DNA of 40,376 nt from Variovorax sp. Its GTDB lineage: Bacteria > Pseudomonadota > Gammaproteobacteria > Burkholderiales > Burkholderiaceae_C. The notes below the pieces were generated by a model that ran no database searches, was not told the origin of the DNA, and saw nothing but the letters and a program-made list of their open reading frames with translations. Location: the NCBI GenBank assembly GCA_028292835.1, contig JAQGLP010000548.1, positions 1 to 40,376 on the forward strand, in the 5' to 3' direction. Made by a program: the position numbers and the translations under genes. The stretch's first letter is position 1. The number at the start of each line of letters is the position of its first letter. Positions 6,467-14,690 of the stretch are shown piece after piece.

Positions 6467-6915
6467 TGAGCGCGACCATCACCGAAATCGAACGCTTCGA
6501 CGCGTTCCACCGCCACATAAGCGACATGTCTACCCGCTTCGATGCCGCCGGGTTCACAGTCGAATCGCATACGATTCATCGGCAGGTTCTCGAAGACGCC
6601 GAGAACCTCTTGGTCCGGCTCATGGAGCCTATCCGCCTCGGCATGTATTTGATTCCGCCGACGAGCCTAAACGACGTTCTCCTACTCGCGTCTCACGCGA
6701 GCAGCGACTTGGAAGTGTTGAGGGACGGCCTCGGAGAAGAGGCAGACGGCGACCTCAAGCGTATCGCGATTGCTCTTGAGGCGATGGCCGAAAATGTCTC
6801 CGCGTTCCTTTCGGAACATGTCCAGGGCGATCTTCCTCCCGATCTCACTCAGGCAGTGAAGATCAACAGACAGCGCCGCGACTGGCGCGCCGGATCGATC
6901 GGAGCGGTAGCATGA
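6466..6915 (+). CDS. Hypothetical helical protein
   Basis: A 149-residue protein, almost entirely helical and acidic, with no Cys and no catalytic motif I can name. The frame allows a GTG at 6463, but the ATG at 6466 is 7 nt from AGGAGG and overlaps the previous stop as TGATG, so it is the better start. The C-terminus is basic (KINRQRRDWRAG). Its predicted build of several amphipathic helices (residues 5-60, 70-125) resembles small phage adaptor proteins; this is a structural impression only. Confidence 0.7.
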   Translation: MSATITEIERFDAFHRHISDMSTRFDAAGFTVESHTIHRQVLEDAENLLVRLMEPIRLGMYLIPPTSLNDVLLLASHASSDLEVLRDGLGEEADGDLKRIAIALEAMAENVSAFLSEHVQGDLPPDLTQAVKINRQRRDWRAGSIGAVA

Positions 6916-7706
6916 ACGCGCCCGCGAACATTCCCGCACTGGTGCCCGCATTACGCGTGCCGGCGTTCGACGAGGGAAGTCCCGACAGCTTGATCCTCGA
7001 AGCCTACGAGACGGTCCGCGAACTTCGAGCGGCAGGGTATGCCTCGGACGACGTGGAGGAAGTCAGTCCGCGCAGTGCAGAAGAGATCGGCCTCGCGGAC
7101 GCGCAGCAGGAGGAAGCAGAGACGCGCATCGAGGGCGACTTCGCTTCCACCATCCCCGGTGTCGTCGCGCGGCTCCTGCTCCTCATCCCGAGGCTGGATT
7201 CAGATCGTTGGATCGACCGCACTCTTGCGGAGGAGGGGTTCGGTGCGCTGTGCGCGAAGCAGCAGCGCGCCTTCGGTGGCGCCCCTTATGTCGGCATGGA
7301 CGGCCACGCGGTGCAAGCAATGCTCGCCGCTGACGAACTCCTGCAGATCGAATGGGAGGCACGCCTTCACGCCTACGAAACAACTCTGGATGACCTCGAC
7401 TTCATCCTGAAGCTCAAGGGCATTGCCGACACGGAGATGTTCCGCGTCCGCCGTGAGAAGCAGGAGCCCGACGAGTTTCTTCAGAGCATCATCGACCTCG
7501 GCGATGAATGTGAGGAGCGTTTTGGAAACGCGAACGAACGGGCCCTGCAGCGCTTGATCAGGACCCTGCCGCCGCACTCGGAGGCGTACATGCGCAAGGT
7601 GGAGATCATCTCGCACGAAGGCCGGGAAGAGATGGCCCTGCCGTGGCTGGCGCGCGATGCAAGACACCTCTTCGGCTCGGCTCCCGCGCGGAGGAAGGCA
7701 GCATGA
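6912..7706 (+). CDS. Hypothetical acidic helical protein
   Basis: A 264-residue protein of unknown function, overlapping the previous gene by ATGA. Residues 25-85 are strongly acidic and helical (ETVRELRAAGYASDDVEEV, EEIGLADAQQEEAETRIEGDF), followed by hydrophobic helices and a charged central region rich in Asp and Glu. The C-terminus is basic (RHLFGSAPARRKAA). The highly acidic surface might suggest a DNA mimic or a partner of a DNA-binding protein, but nothing in the sequence proves it. Codon use matches its neighbours. Confidence 0.7.
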   Translation: MNAPANIPALVPALRVPAFDEGSPDSLILEAYETVRELRAAGYASDDVEEVSPRSAEEIGLADAQQEEAETRIEGDFASTIPGVVARLLLLIPRLDSDRWIDRTLAEEGFGALCAKQQRAFGGAPYVGMDGHAVQAMLAADELLQIEWEARLHAYETTLDDLDFILKLKGIADTEMFRVRREKQEPDEFLQSIIDLGDECEERFGNANERALQRLIRTLPPHSEAYMRKVEIISHEGREEMALPWLARDARHLFGSAPARRKAA

Positions 7707-7981
7707 GGGCCGACCGCTGCAATCGCTGCCGCTTCTGGAACGAGGACATGAGCGCCCGCGATCCGAACGATGAGAACTTCGGGTTCGGCCAATGCCGCCG
7801 CAAGGAGCCTGTGCTTCTACAGCCGCTCGCGATGATGCTCCTGCCGAAGCTGGAGTTCGGCCAGCAGGTCGATCCAGACCTCGACGTCACCAGCCTGACC
7901 TGCGCGTCGGTATGGCCGGCGACCGGGGCAACCGACTGGTGCGGGCGGTACGAGCCGAAGGGCGGAGGCGGGCCATGCTGA
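7703..7981 (+). CDS. Small putative zinc-binding protein, paralogue of the gene at 8943
   Basis: A 92-residue protein with C6-x2-C9 near the start, C31 in GFGQCRRKEP, and C67, C80 and C92 later. The pattern CxxCxFW, then G-x-CRR-x-P, then DWCG is shared in outline with the protein at 8943 (CxxCxYY, GTCQ, TCGEW). Both look like small zinc-ribbon or knuckle proteins. It overlaps the previous gene by ATGA and the next one by 7 bp. Such Cys-rich proteins are common in phage early operons; the function is unknown. Confidence 0.7.
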   Translation: MRADRCNRCRFWNEDMSARDPNDENFGFGQCRRKEPVLLQPLAMMLLPKLEFGQQVDPDLDVTSLTCASVWPATGATDWCGRYEPKGGGGPC

Positions 7982-8946
7982 GCGCGCTCAACTACACCAC
8001 GAAGGCGATCGAGGCTTTTGTCAGCTACGAGGCCACGTCGACGGCGCTCAGCAAGCCTGCATTCCGCTATCTCGCGGGGAAGCTGCGTCAAGCCCAAGTC
8101 TTCGTGCTTCCCGACTTCGGCATGATCCTCGACCGGTCGAAGGCACCCCCTGAAGTGCCCGCGTCTATATTCAAGCCGCCGTTCCCCGTCGTCGCGCTCG
8201 AATACCAGGCTCCGGTCGGCCGGGGACGACACGATCCAGTCTATACAGCTGCGCCATGCTCCAAACGGATCGCCCTGGCATGGGAGTGGTCTGATGACTT
8301 CCCGCACCGGCACCTCATCCCCGAGATAAGGACGCTAGGCGAGGGCGTAGGTATCGCGTCAATCGCGTACTACGACGACCCCGGCATCTGGCTGCCCGTC
8401 CCGGCGGTGTTCCATCTTCCATACGATGCAGAGTGGATCGATCCACAGCGTACGCCCTTTCGCGAACATCTGGTAAGTTCGGGCGGCATTTCGAAGGCCG
8501 CCGCGCGGTCAAGATCGTTGGCGGGCACGCCGGTGCCACTGCTGCTCGAAGCGGTCGCGGAGATGGCTCGGACAATGGGCAGGGCCGGCTCAGTCGATCG
8601 GCTGGGCGCCGACCTCATGGACGAGTTCAACGCTTATTCCGATCTTTGCTGCGCGCTCGCGTGCAAGAATGTACGTGCCGAAAGCGTCGCCGCCGCGCCC
8701 GCCCTGAACAAGAGCCGCATCAAATCCGGCAAGCTGCCGCTGAAAGACTTCCACATCCTCAAGCTCGATGGCGAGCAGGGCAGCGGCTCCGGCAGCATCG
8801 CGGGCGCGGATCGTCGCACGCACCTTCGCCGCGGTCATATTCGCCGCCTCGCTGCCGACCGCATTACGTGGGTCAACGCGACTATCGTGCACGGTCGAAA
8901 GGCCGGCTTCGCCGATAAGGCATATGCGATTGGAGGCCGGGCATGA
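7975..8946 (+). CDS. Conserved-looking phage protein with C-terminal HLRRGHIRRL motif
   Basis: A 323-residue protein. The ATG at 7975 overlaps the end of the previous gene; longer upstream starts lie inside that gene and are unlikely. The N-terminal 240 residues form a mixed alpha/beta region (FVLPDFGMIL, FPVVALEYQA, GIASIAYYDDPGIWLPVPAVF). The C-terminal 45 residues carry THLRRGHIRRL, ITWVNATIV and a Tyr-rich end, a motif I remember from the C-termini of unnamed proteins of many phages. Function is unknown. It sits between the two paralogous Cys proteins, so the three may form a unit. Confidence 0.75.
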   Translation: MLSALNYTTKAIEAFVSYEATSTALSKPAFRYLAGKLRQAQVFVLPDFGMILDRSKAPPEVPASIFKPPFPVVALEYQAPVGRGRHDPVYTAAPCSKRIALAWEWSDDFPHRHLIPEIRTLGEGVGIASIAYYDDPGIWLPVPAVFHLPYDAEWIDPQRTPFREHLVSSGGISKAAARSRSLAGTPVPLLLEAVAEMARTMGRAGSVDRLGADLMDEFNAYSDLCCALACKNVRAESVAAAPALNKSRIKSGKLPLKDFHILKLDGEQGSGSGSIAGADRRTHLRRGHIRRLAADRITWVNATIVHGRKAGFADKAYAIGGRA

Positions 8947-9209
8947 CCGAGACCCAGGACATCTGCGCGCACTGCTTTTACTATCACGATGGCGCGCCAC
9001 CGATCGCGAGCGCGACGCGCAACCCGCTTGGAGCGTCCGGCGTCGGCACCTGTCAAATACTCCCGCCCGTAATGGTCGTGGTGGCCGGCGTGCCGTACGC
9101 GCGCTTCCCGGAGGTCGCGGCCGAACGAACGTGCGGCGAGTGGGAGCCGAACCGCTTTCCCGACGACGATGGCGGCGAGAACGTCGTTCCGTTGAGGCCA
9201 GCGGCATGA
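8943..9209 (+). CDS. Small putative zinc-binding protein, paralogue of the gene at 7703
   Basis: An 88-residue protein with C8-x2-C11, C37 and C64, in the same order as the protein at 7703: CxxC followed by an aromatic segment, G-x-x-x-C, a Pro-rich segment, then an acidic stretch ending near CGEWEPN. The conserved spacing suggests that four Cys hold one metal ion. It overlaps both neighbours by ATGA. Its presence on both sides of the 323-residue gene points to a local duplication. Role unknown. Confidence 0.7.
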   Translation: MTETQDICAHCFYYHDGAPPIASATRNPLGASGVGTCQILPPVMVVVAGVPYARFPEVAAERTCGEWEPNRFPDDDGGENVVPLRPAA

Positions 9210-9490
9210 GCCATCCCTGTAAGCAGTCGCGGCTGGAGTGGAAGCGCGCGCAGAAGACGCGGTGGATCACGGAAGGCTTCGCCATCGCGCGCGAGCAGGC
9301 TGCCTTGATCTGCACCGAGATGGCCGACGCGTCCGATCGTCGATCGGCGGAGGATCGCCTGACCGGCGTCAAGCCCAGAGAAGCTGCAGCTAAGCTGCTG
9401 CAAGCAGCGCGACGGATCGGGACCATGCCGCGTCCAGCGGCGCTCCCGAAGCATGCTGATGTTGACGACGAGGAGCAAGCCAATGGCTGA
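9206..9490 (+). CDS. Small helical protein, paralogue of the gene at 11211
   Basis: A 94-residue basic helical protein. Its first 75 residues align with those of the protein at 11211: EWK, then W-I-x-EGF-x-x-ARE, a charged helix, and M-x-x-P at the end. It overlaps the previous gene by ATGA and the next by 8 bp. Family unknown; the repeated Arg/Glu pattern is compatible with nucleic-acid or protein binding. Two copies in one operon suggest duplication or a shared partner. Confidence 0.7.
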   Translation: MSHPCKQSRLEWKRAQKTRWITEGFAIAREQAALICTEMADASDRRSAEDRLTGVKPREAAAKLLQAARRIGTMPRPAALPKHADVDDEEQANG

Positions 9491-9809
9491 TCTCTTCGCC
9501 TATCCAGATCACCCCGGCGCCAAAGCACGTGACACGGCCTTCGCGGCTGCTGAGGATGCTGCGCCGCGCGCGCCGCGCCTCCGGGCTCGTGCCTTCGCGA
9601 TCATCGCCAAGTCGAACGGGCTCACGGCTGATCAGGTCGCGGCGCGCATGGGTGCGTCGATCCTTTCCATTCGCCCGCGGATCACGGAACTCACGCGTCT
9701 TGGCCTGATCCGCGACTGTGGCGAGCGCCGCCTCAATGCCAGCGGAAAGAAGGCCATCGTCTGGATGGCGGTGCAGCCGGACCGGCTCAACCGAAAGGAG
9801 CCTTCATGA
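9483..9809 (+). CDS. Winged-helix DNA-binding protein
   Basis: A 108-residue protein. After a disordered N-terminus (to about 40), residues 42-90 form a winged helix: RARAFAIIAKSNGLTADQVAARMG, SILSIRPRITELTRLGLIRDCG, then the wing RRLNASGKKAIVWM. This is the fold seen in MarR-like and replication-associated phage proteins. The ATG at 9483 overlaps the previous gene by 8 bp; the in-frame upstream ATGs are inside that gene. It lies next to the ParB-like gene, overlapping it by ATGA, so a DNA-binding pair is possible. Confidence 0.75.
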   Translation: MADLFAYPDHPGAKARDTAFAAAEDAAPRAPRLRARAFAIIAKSNGLTADQVAARMGASILSIRPRITELTRLGLIRDCGERRLNASGKKAIVWMAVQPDRLNRKEPS

Positions 9810-11071
9810 CACAGGCACCCGCAGAGTTTCGCGTCTGGACAAACAAGCCCGGCGCGAGCCCGGAACCGTGGCTTGCCGCGCATATGGCAGGCGGGCGAGA
9901 GTCGAACGGCACCTTCCTGATCAACACGCCGCGCGGGCAGGCTCGCGTGCATGTTGGCTATGTCGTCATCGAGCGGAAGGGGAGCGCCTGGACCCGGCAT
10001 CCTGATGAGGCCGCTGCATTCCTGCGCGGGCTCGACGAAGAAGAGGCGGATTATTCGAAGCTGCCCAAGAGCCTGGGCGGGGCACACCCGAAGGATGCGG
10101 TCGCCGATGTGGCGGATCGATCCGACGATACGGACGAGATCACCGCACGCATTCGCGCTCAGAAAGGGGTGCGAATCGTCTCTGGGGGAATCGGTGAGAA
10201 ACGGCGGGAAACTGCGCCCCAAGGGCGTGAATCCACTACGAAGGAAATCGGACGTCAGCCCGCTCGAAAGCTGCCATACCCGGCGCCGCTCGGATCGATG
10301 CCCACGATCGAATGGCTGCACGTCAACCGGCTCTCAGTCGATGCCGCCTACCAGCGCTCCACGGACAACGACGCCAGCCGGCGGCTGATCACCAGCATCG
10401 CGGCGAAGTTCGACTGGCGATTGTGCGCGCCGCTCGTTGTCTCACGCCGGCCGGACGGATCGCTCGCCATAATCGACGGGCAGCACCGCTGGACCGCGGC
10501 CAGCCGCCGCGGGGACATCCCGCAGCTGCCGTGCTGCGTCTTCAGCTATGAGGGACCGGAGGAAGAGGCGCGGATGTTCATCGCGTCGAACCGCGCCCGC
10601 AAGCCGATGAACCGGCTGGACGACTTCCACGCGGCGCTCGCCGCCGCTGATGACGACGCGCTGGAGATCAACCGGCTGGTGACCGAGGCCGGACTCAAGG
10701 TCGCGCGCAACACCGCCTCGGCAGCGTGGGGGCCGGGAGAGATCGCGTTCACTGCGGCAATCGCCACCGCGATCCGGAAGCACGGCCCGGTGCTGGTCAC
10801 GTCCGCGCTGACGATGATCGCCGAGGCGTTTCCCGACGATCGGCTGGGGCATGGCGGCTCGATCTTCTCGGGCCTGATGAAGGTGCTGGCCAGCCCGCCC
10901 GCACCGTTCGATCGCGATCGGCTGTTCCGCGCGATGCTGACCTTCAAGGCCGAGCAGTGGGGAGACTTCGTGCAGGGGCTGAAGGGCGGCGACACGCGCG
11001 CCCAGGCTATGAAGACGGCGATGCTGGAGGCGTACGACAGCGTCGGTGCGACGGCGGAGCAGGCCACATGA
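9806..11071 (+). CDS. ParB-like nuclease-domain protein
   Basis: A 421-residue protein. Residues 1-80 form a small separate domain; 85-155 look disordered. Residues 165-250 resemble a ParB/Srx-type domain: YQR at 182-184, two strands, then IDGQHR at 223-228, the signature that corresponds to the nucleotide-binding loop of ParB-like proteins. A C-terminal helical region follows, including ARMFIASNRARKPMNRLDDFHAAL. Members in phages include nucleases, regulators and partition-like proteins. No parS-like repeat was recognised near it. It overlaps both neighbours by ATGA. The fold call is fair; the activity is unknown. Confidence 0.75.
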   Translation: MTQAPAEFRVWTNKPGASPEPWLAAHMAGGRESNGTFLINTPRGQARVHVGYVVIERKGSAWTRHPDEAAAFLRGLDEEEADYSKLPKSLGGAHPKDAVADVADRSDDTDEITARIRAQKGVRIVSGGIGEKRRETAPQGRESTTKEIGRQPARKLPYPAPLGSMPTIEWLHVNRLSVDAAYQRSTDNDASRRLITSIAAKFDWRLCAPLVVSRRPDGSLAIIDGQHRWTAASRRGDIPQLPCCVFSYEGPEEEARMFIASNRARKPMNRLDDFHAALAAADDDALEINRLVTEAGLKVARNTASAAWGPGEIAFTAAIATAIRKHGPVLVTSALTMIAEAFPDDRLGHGGSIFSGLMKVLASPPAPFDRDRLFRAMLTFKAEQWGDFVQGLKGGDTRAQAMKTAMLEAYDSVGATAEQAT

Positions 11072-11214
11072 GCCCGGAGACGCGTCAGTTTCTCGGACGG
11101 GTCGGTGATGCGCTGCTCGCCGCCGGCGCTGCATCTCTGGTCATCAGCCTGACTGGCAACCAGTTTATTGCCGGCCTCGTGATGGGGATGATCGCTGTGG
11201 ACCGGTGGTCATGA
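11068..11214 (+). CDS. Small membrane protein
   Basis: A 48-residue protein with one long hydrophobic stretch (residues 14-44, ALLAAGAASLVISL then FIAGLVMGMIAV). It overlaps both neighbours by ATGA, which supports translation. It is not near the lysis genes and is unlikely to be the main holin. Role unknown. Confidence 0.6.
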   Translation: MSPETRQFLGRVGDALLAAGAASLVISLTGNQFIAGLVMGMIAVDRWS

Positions 11215-11657
11215 CCAGCGCCGCAATCCGCAATGCGCTGCGCCAAGAGTGGAAGCAGCATCACCGAGCGAAGTGGATTCGCGAGGGCTTCCGCCTTGCG
11301 CGCGAGGGCGCTGTTATGGCGACGCTGTCTCTCGCCGAGAAGATCGATTGCGAGCAGCGCAGCAATGCCGAGGTTCGGGCGGGCAGATCGCCTTCGCCGG
11401 CCGTCCGGAAGCTGTACCAGCTCGCCGATGAAATCCGCTGCATGCACCCGCCTCGGGAGCACGCGGAACAAGCTAGTCTGCCGGCAAAGCCAGCGGGCGA
11501 CGGCGGGGGCGTCCGCAGCCCTGCGCCGGATGCGCGACCCGAGGTTGGGTATGCCTCGGCAAGCGTCAACGATGGGCCGGTGGGCTGTCCACTGAACAAA
11601 GAGCCATCGAATCCGGCGAACCCCGCACCCCTTTCAGATCAGGAGAAGAGCGCGTGA
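11211..11657 (+). CDS. Helical protein, paralogue of the gene at 9206
   Basis: A 148-residue protein. Residues 1-82 align with the protein at 9206 (EWK, KWI-x-EGF, ARE, final M-x-P-P), and the rest is a Pro/Ala/Asp-rich, probably disordered tail that the shorter paralogue lacks. ATG 11211 overlaps the previous stop; a GTG at 11205 is a less likely start. Its stop overlaps the next start as GTGA. Function unknown. Confidence 0.7.
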   Translation: MTSAAIRNALRQEWKQHHRAKWIREGFRLAREGAVMATLSLAEKIDCEQRSNAEVRAGRSPSPAVRKLYQLADEIRCMHPPREHAEQASLPAKPAGDGGGVRSPAPDARPEVGYASASVNDGPVGCPLNKEPSNPANPAPLSDQEKSA

Positions 11658-12142
11658 GCGAGAAGCAGCCGATTGAAACCGCGCCGCTGACCGGCGGCTG
11701 GATACTCGGCTTCGTTGGCGACAATGAAGATAGTCAGGCGAAGCGGCTCCAATGGATGATGTTGACTCGGTCTGATCAGAAGGCAGGCTGGTGCGATGAC
11801 GACGGCAACGAATGGTCGCCGACGATCTGGGTACCACTTCCTGATCCGCAGCCAGAAGACAGCGGCTGGCGGCCTGCGGCAGGCACCATCCGCATCGTCG
11901 AAATCACCGGCGAGGGCTGGACGTGCGATGGCAAGCCAATCGAAGTGCCGTACCGGTGGACGACTTACGTTGAGCGTCCAGACGGCTCGATGGATGAATA
12001 TCGGGAATGGTGGCCATATGCGACGTTCGAGGAGGCGGAGCGGCGCGCCACTAAGTGGCAGCAGGCCTTCTCCCTGCCCATCGTAGTCGAGCCGCTCGCG
12101 AGCAAGGTTGTGACGCTACGACCGCAGGGGCAGCTGCAATGA
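11654..12142 (+). CDS. DUF551-like hypothetical protein
   Basis: A 162-residue protein starting at a GTG coupled to the previous stop. The first 70 residues have the outline of DUF551-type phage proteins: PIETAP near the N-terminus, a short strand ILGFVGDN, and SPTIWVPLPDPQPE, comparable to the PTHWMPLP end of that family. The C-terminal half is a Trp-rich alpha/beta stretch (GWTCDGKPIEVPYRWTTYVE). The family similarity is from memory and weak. Function of the family is not known. Confidence 0.7.
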   Translation: MSEKQPIETAPLTGGWILGFVGDNEDSQAKRLQWMMLTRSDQKAGWCDDDGNEWSPTIWVPLPDPQPEDSGWRPAAGTIRIVEITGEGWTCDGKPIEVPYRWTTYVERPDGSMDEYREWWPYATFEEAERRATKWQQAFSLPIVVEPLASKVVTLRPQGQLQ

Positions 12143-12309
12143 TCGGAGAACGATCCACCCAGCCCGACGTCGATAAAGTCGCCGTAGTATCAACGGAGCA
12201 TCTGCCGGGACCGACCCGCAAGCGCCTGAGCCTGCGCTTCAGTCGCTCCGGCGTGCCGCTGGTGCGCGACGCCAGCCCGGAAGAGATCATGCGGAGGTCG
12301 ACGTCATGA
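12139..12309 (+). CDS. Small basic hypothetical protein
   Basis: A 56-residue protein, starting at the ATG that overlaps the previous stop as ATGA and ending in the same overlap with the next gene. The core KRLSLRFSRSGVPLVRDASPEEIMRR is basic and could bind nucleic acid. No family recognised. The double overlap is the main support that it is real. Confidence 0.55.
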   Translation: MIGERSTQPDVDKVAVVSTEHLPGPTRKRLSLRFSRSGVPLVRDASPEEIMRRSTS

Positions 12310-12785
12310 GCAGAGAAGCGGAGCTGACCGCAAGCGAGCAGATGCGCGACCGAATCGCTGACCACCTGCACGCATCTGCATTGTCGCGCGGGCCGAACAC
12401 CGGGGGAGGCCGGGTCTACCGCGCGCTGTTAGCAATCGAGCGGCGAGTGAGGTCTCTACCTGGGCGGCTAGCCCAGCCCGCAGAAGATGCGGCGCCGCAG
12501 GGCATCGCTACCGCCATCCCGTGCATTGACGATCTAGTCGTTGCGCTGTCCACCGTGCCCGAGGGATGGTGGTGGAGCATCGGCACCTGCAGCGTCAGCA
12601 ACGACGCGTCGATAGGTCCGGACGTCGCGCATTGCGACCGCGAGACGCTGATCCGCTTCGACGACGGCCTGCACGCTGACCTGCCGCACCCGTCAACAAT
12701 CGCCGAAGCCGTCCGCGATGTCGTCGCGCAGGCGCTTTCGGAGCAGGTGCGCCAAGCCAAAGCTCGGGTGCAGCATGACTCGTAA
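12306..12785 (+). CDS. Hypothetical protein
   Basis: A 159-residue protein with an N-terminal helical region containing AELTASEQMRDRIADHLH, a disordered Gly-rich segment, and a second half with WWWSIGTCSVSNDA and an acidic Asp/Glu region, ending in a long helix (EAVRDVVAQALSEQVRQAKARV). It overlaps the previous gene by ATGA and the AlpA-like gene by 11 bp. No motif is recognised; role unknown. Confidence 0.65.
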   Translation: MSREAELTASEQMRDRIADHLHASALSRGPNTGGGRVYRALLAIERRVRSLPGRLAQPAEDAAPQGIATAIPCIDDLVVALSTVPEGWWWSIGTCSVSNDASIGPDVAHCDRETLIRFDDGLHADLPHPSTIAEAVRDVVAQALSEQVRQAKARVQHDS

Positions 12786-13014
12786 GCCCGCGCGGCAACC
12801 GGAGCCGAAGCCGCCGATAGCCGTCGAAGACCGGCTGCTGCCGATCGAGGCAGTGATGGACATGGTCGGCATCAAGCGCACGATGATCTACCGGCTCATC
12901 CGCAAGGATGCATTCCCGCAACCGTTCAAGGTCGGCGGCTTCGCTTCACGCTGGAGCGAACGCGAGATCATGGCATGGAAGGAGCAGGTCGCCGCCGCGC
13001 GCCGCGCGGCATGA
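12775..13014 (+). CDS. AlpA-like HTH protein, probable excisionase
   Basis: A 79-residue protein of the AlpA/MerR-like type: LLPIEAVMDMVGIKRTMIYRLIRKDAFPQPFKVG is the recognition region, and SRWSEREIMAWKEQ is the usual end of the domain. AlpA-type proteins act as transcription regulators and as excisionases of P4-type integrases. The ATG at 12775 overlaps the previous gene; an upstream in-frame ATG at 12718 would extend into that gene. It is next but one to the convergent integrase gene, so a directionality factor is the most likely role. Expression from the lytic rightward operon fits excision on induction. Confidence 0.85.
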   Translation: MTRKPARQPEPKPPIAVEDRLLPIEAVMDMVGIKRTMIYRLIRKDAFPQPFKVGGFASRWSEREIMAWKEQVAAARRAA

Positions 13015-13202
13015 TGGCTGGCATTCGGGTGATGCCAGACTGGCTGTACGATGACCTGCTTCACCTATCCACGATGACCACGGAAGAGGTGAAGCGGCTG
13101 TGGGACGAGTATGACGGCTGCAACAGCCCGGCAGGGATCGACGCGGTCGCGATCCACGAAGTGCTGAACCTCCGCGGCGAAGGCGACTATTGCGCCGTCT
13201 GA
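13011..13202 (+). CDS. Small acidic protein at the end of the rightward operon
   Basis: A 63-residue protein starting at the ATG that overlaps the AlpA-like stop (a second ATG follows directly). It is acidic with LYDDLLHLSTMTTEEVKRLWDEYDG and ends DYCAV. No family is recognised. Its 3' end overlaps the convergent integrase gene by 16 bp, so the two operons meet here without a visible terminator. Confidence 0.6.
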   Translation: MMAGIRVMPDWLYDDLLHLSTMTTEEVKRLWDEYDGCNSPAGIDAVAIHEVLNLRGEGDYCAV

Positions 13203-14533
13203 CGCTGCCAAGCCGGATTGCCGATCGACCTCCGCATCGGCGCGCCGAGATAGGTCTCCGGCGGCCACATATCCGCGACGACGATATCCGCCCACTCCTG
13301 CGCCAGTTCGCGCCGCCGCGGCATGAAGGCCGCGCGGTTGTACGCGCTCTCGACCTTGTCCTTGGGGACGTGCGCCAGCATCAGGTCGATCACGGCGCGA
13401 TCGTCGGGCCTTCCCTCCGCCTTGGCCCTCTCGTTCATGATCGTGCTGAAGGCGGCGCGGAAGCCGTGCGGGACATGCTGCTGGTAATAGCCGGCGCGGA
13501 TGAGCAGCGCGCGAATCGTGTTCTCGGAGATCGGCCGGTGCGCGTGGCGCTCGCTCGGGAACAGCAGGGCGATGTGCCCGCTCAGCCGCCGCAGCACGCC
13601 CAGCAGTTCCACCGCCTGACGTGAGAGCGGAACGATGTGGTCGCCATCGCTCTCCGCCTTCCGGTCCTCGTCGCCCTTCATGCGCGCCGCGGGGATGCGC
13701 CATAGCGGCTCGCGGCCGTCCAGATCCTCGAACTCATCCCAGCGCGCGAACCGCAGCTCGCCCGGCCGCACCGCCGTCAGCGCGAGGAGCCGGAGCGCGA
13801 ACTTCGTGCCGGCGCGGCAGCGCTCACCTTCGCAGTCGATGATCATCTGGCGGACGGCGGCGATTCGCTCGTCCTGCGTTCGCTTGCCATCGATGATGGA
13901 CGGCTGGTTCTTCGCGCGCGGCTTCTGCTTGAGGGCCTTGCCTAGGCTGGCGGCAGGGTCCGCCTCCGCGACGCCGGCCGCTATACCATAGACGAATATG
14001 GCAGACAGTCGCTGGCGGAGCCTGTGCGCGGTCTCGATCGCGCCGCGGGCCTCGACCACATTGAGGATGTCGAGGAGCTTCGGCGCCTTGATCGCCGTGA
14101 TGGGGAGATCGCCGATCGCCGGGAAGATGTCAGCCTCAAGGCTTTCGATCACGTCCTGCGCATGCACCTTGGACCAGTTCGGCGCCTTGAGCGCATGCCA
14201 GCGCCGGGCGACGGTCTCGAAGGTGTTCTCGCTAGCGAGCATCTGCGCCTTGGCGTTGATCCTCCGCTCGACCGCGGGGTCCTTGCCGTCGCGCAGCAGC
14301 GCCTTGGCCTCGTCGCGCTTCCGCCTGGCATCGATCAGGGTGAGCTGAGGATAGGCGCCGAAGCTCAGAGTCTTTTGTGCTGGCTTGCCACTCGCCCCGG
14401 CCCCGTACGTGTAGTTCATGCGCCAGTGCTTGCCGCCCGCCTTCGTGACGTGGAGGAACAGCTGGCCGGTATCGCCCAGCTTGTAATCCTTCTCGGCAGG
14501 CTTCGCGGCCTTGATCTTCGCGTCGGTAAGCAC
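13187..14533 (-). CDS. int: P4-type tyrosine integrase
   Basis: A tyrosine recombinase with an N-terminal arm-binding domain of the DUF4102 type (LTDAKIKAAKP, YKLGDTGQLFLHV), a core-binding domain at about 105-195 and the catalytic domain at 220-410. Counting from the upstream ATG at 14545 (452 aa), the catalytic residues are Arg260 in VRPGELR, His360 and Arg363 in HGFR, His392 and Tyr402. The GTG at 14533 (448 aa) gives the start MLTDAKI typical of the family and has GGAG 6 nt upstream, so it is preferred. It catalyses integration and, with the AlpA-like protein, excision. Repeats that fit its binding sites lie just upstream. Confidence 0.93.
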   Translation of the reverse strand: MLTDAKIKAAKPAEKDYKLGDTGQLFLHVTKAGGKHWRMNYTYGAGASGKPAQKTLSFGAYPQLTLIDARRKRDEAKALLRDGKDPAVERRINAKAQMLASENTFETVARRWHALKAPNWSKVHAQDVIESLEADIFPAIGDLPITAIKAPKLLDILNVVEARGAIETAHRLRQRLSAIFVYGIAAGVAEADPAASLGKALKQKPRAKNQPSIIDGKRTQDERIAAVRQMIIDCEGERCRAGTKFALRLLALTAVRPGELRFARWDEFEDLDGREPLWRIPAARMKGDEDRKAESDGDHIVPLSRQAVELLGVLRRLSGHIALLFPSERHAHRPISENTIRALLIRAGYYQQHVPHGFRAAFSTIMNERAKAEGRPDDRAVIDLMLAHVPKDKVESAYNRAAFMPRRRELAQEWADIVVADMWPPETYLGAPMRRSIGNPAWQRQTAQ

Positions 14534-14591
14534 CCCAGGCTCCATACCATGGATGCCGTGGCCTCATGCCATGGCATGTACCATGCCGGGG

Positions 14592-14608
14592 TGTGAACGG
14601 ATGCGCAC
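14592..14608 (+). repeat. Direct repeat copy 1, candidate integrase arm site
   Basis: TGTGAACGGATGCGCAC. The second copy at 14665-14681 has one change. The copies are 73 bp apart, close to seven helical turns, so both lie on the same DNA face. Confidence 0.5.
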
Positions 14609-14664
14609 AACCGCGAACAGGGTGGGCGCACTATGCCCCCGGAAACCCGCAGAAAACAAGGCTT

Positions 14665-14681
14665 TGTGAACGGATACGCAC
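14665..14681 (+). repeat. Direct repeat copy 2, candidate integrase arm site
   Basis: TGTGAACGGATACGCAC, 16 of 17 bases equal to the copy at 14592-14608, with the same orientation. Confidence 0.5.
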
Positions 14682-14690
14682 GCATGAGCA

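Noticed and set aside
8590..9528. A 312-codon minus-strand open frame
   Set aside because: Opposite to four well-supported overlapping plus-strand genes; composition is that of an antisense shadow.
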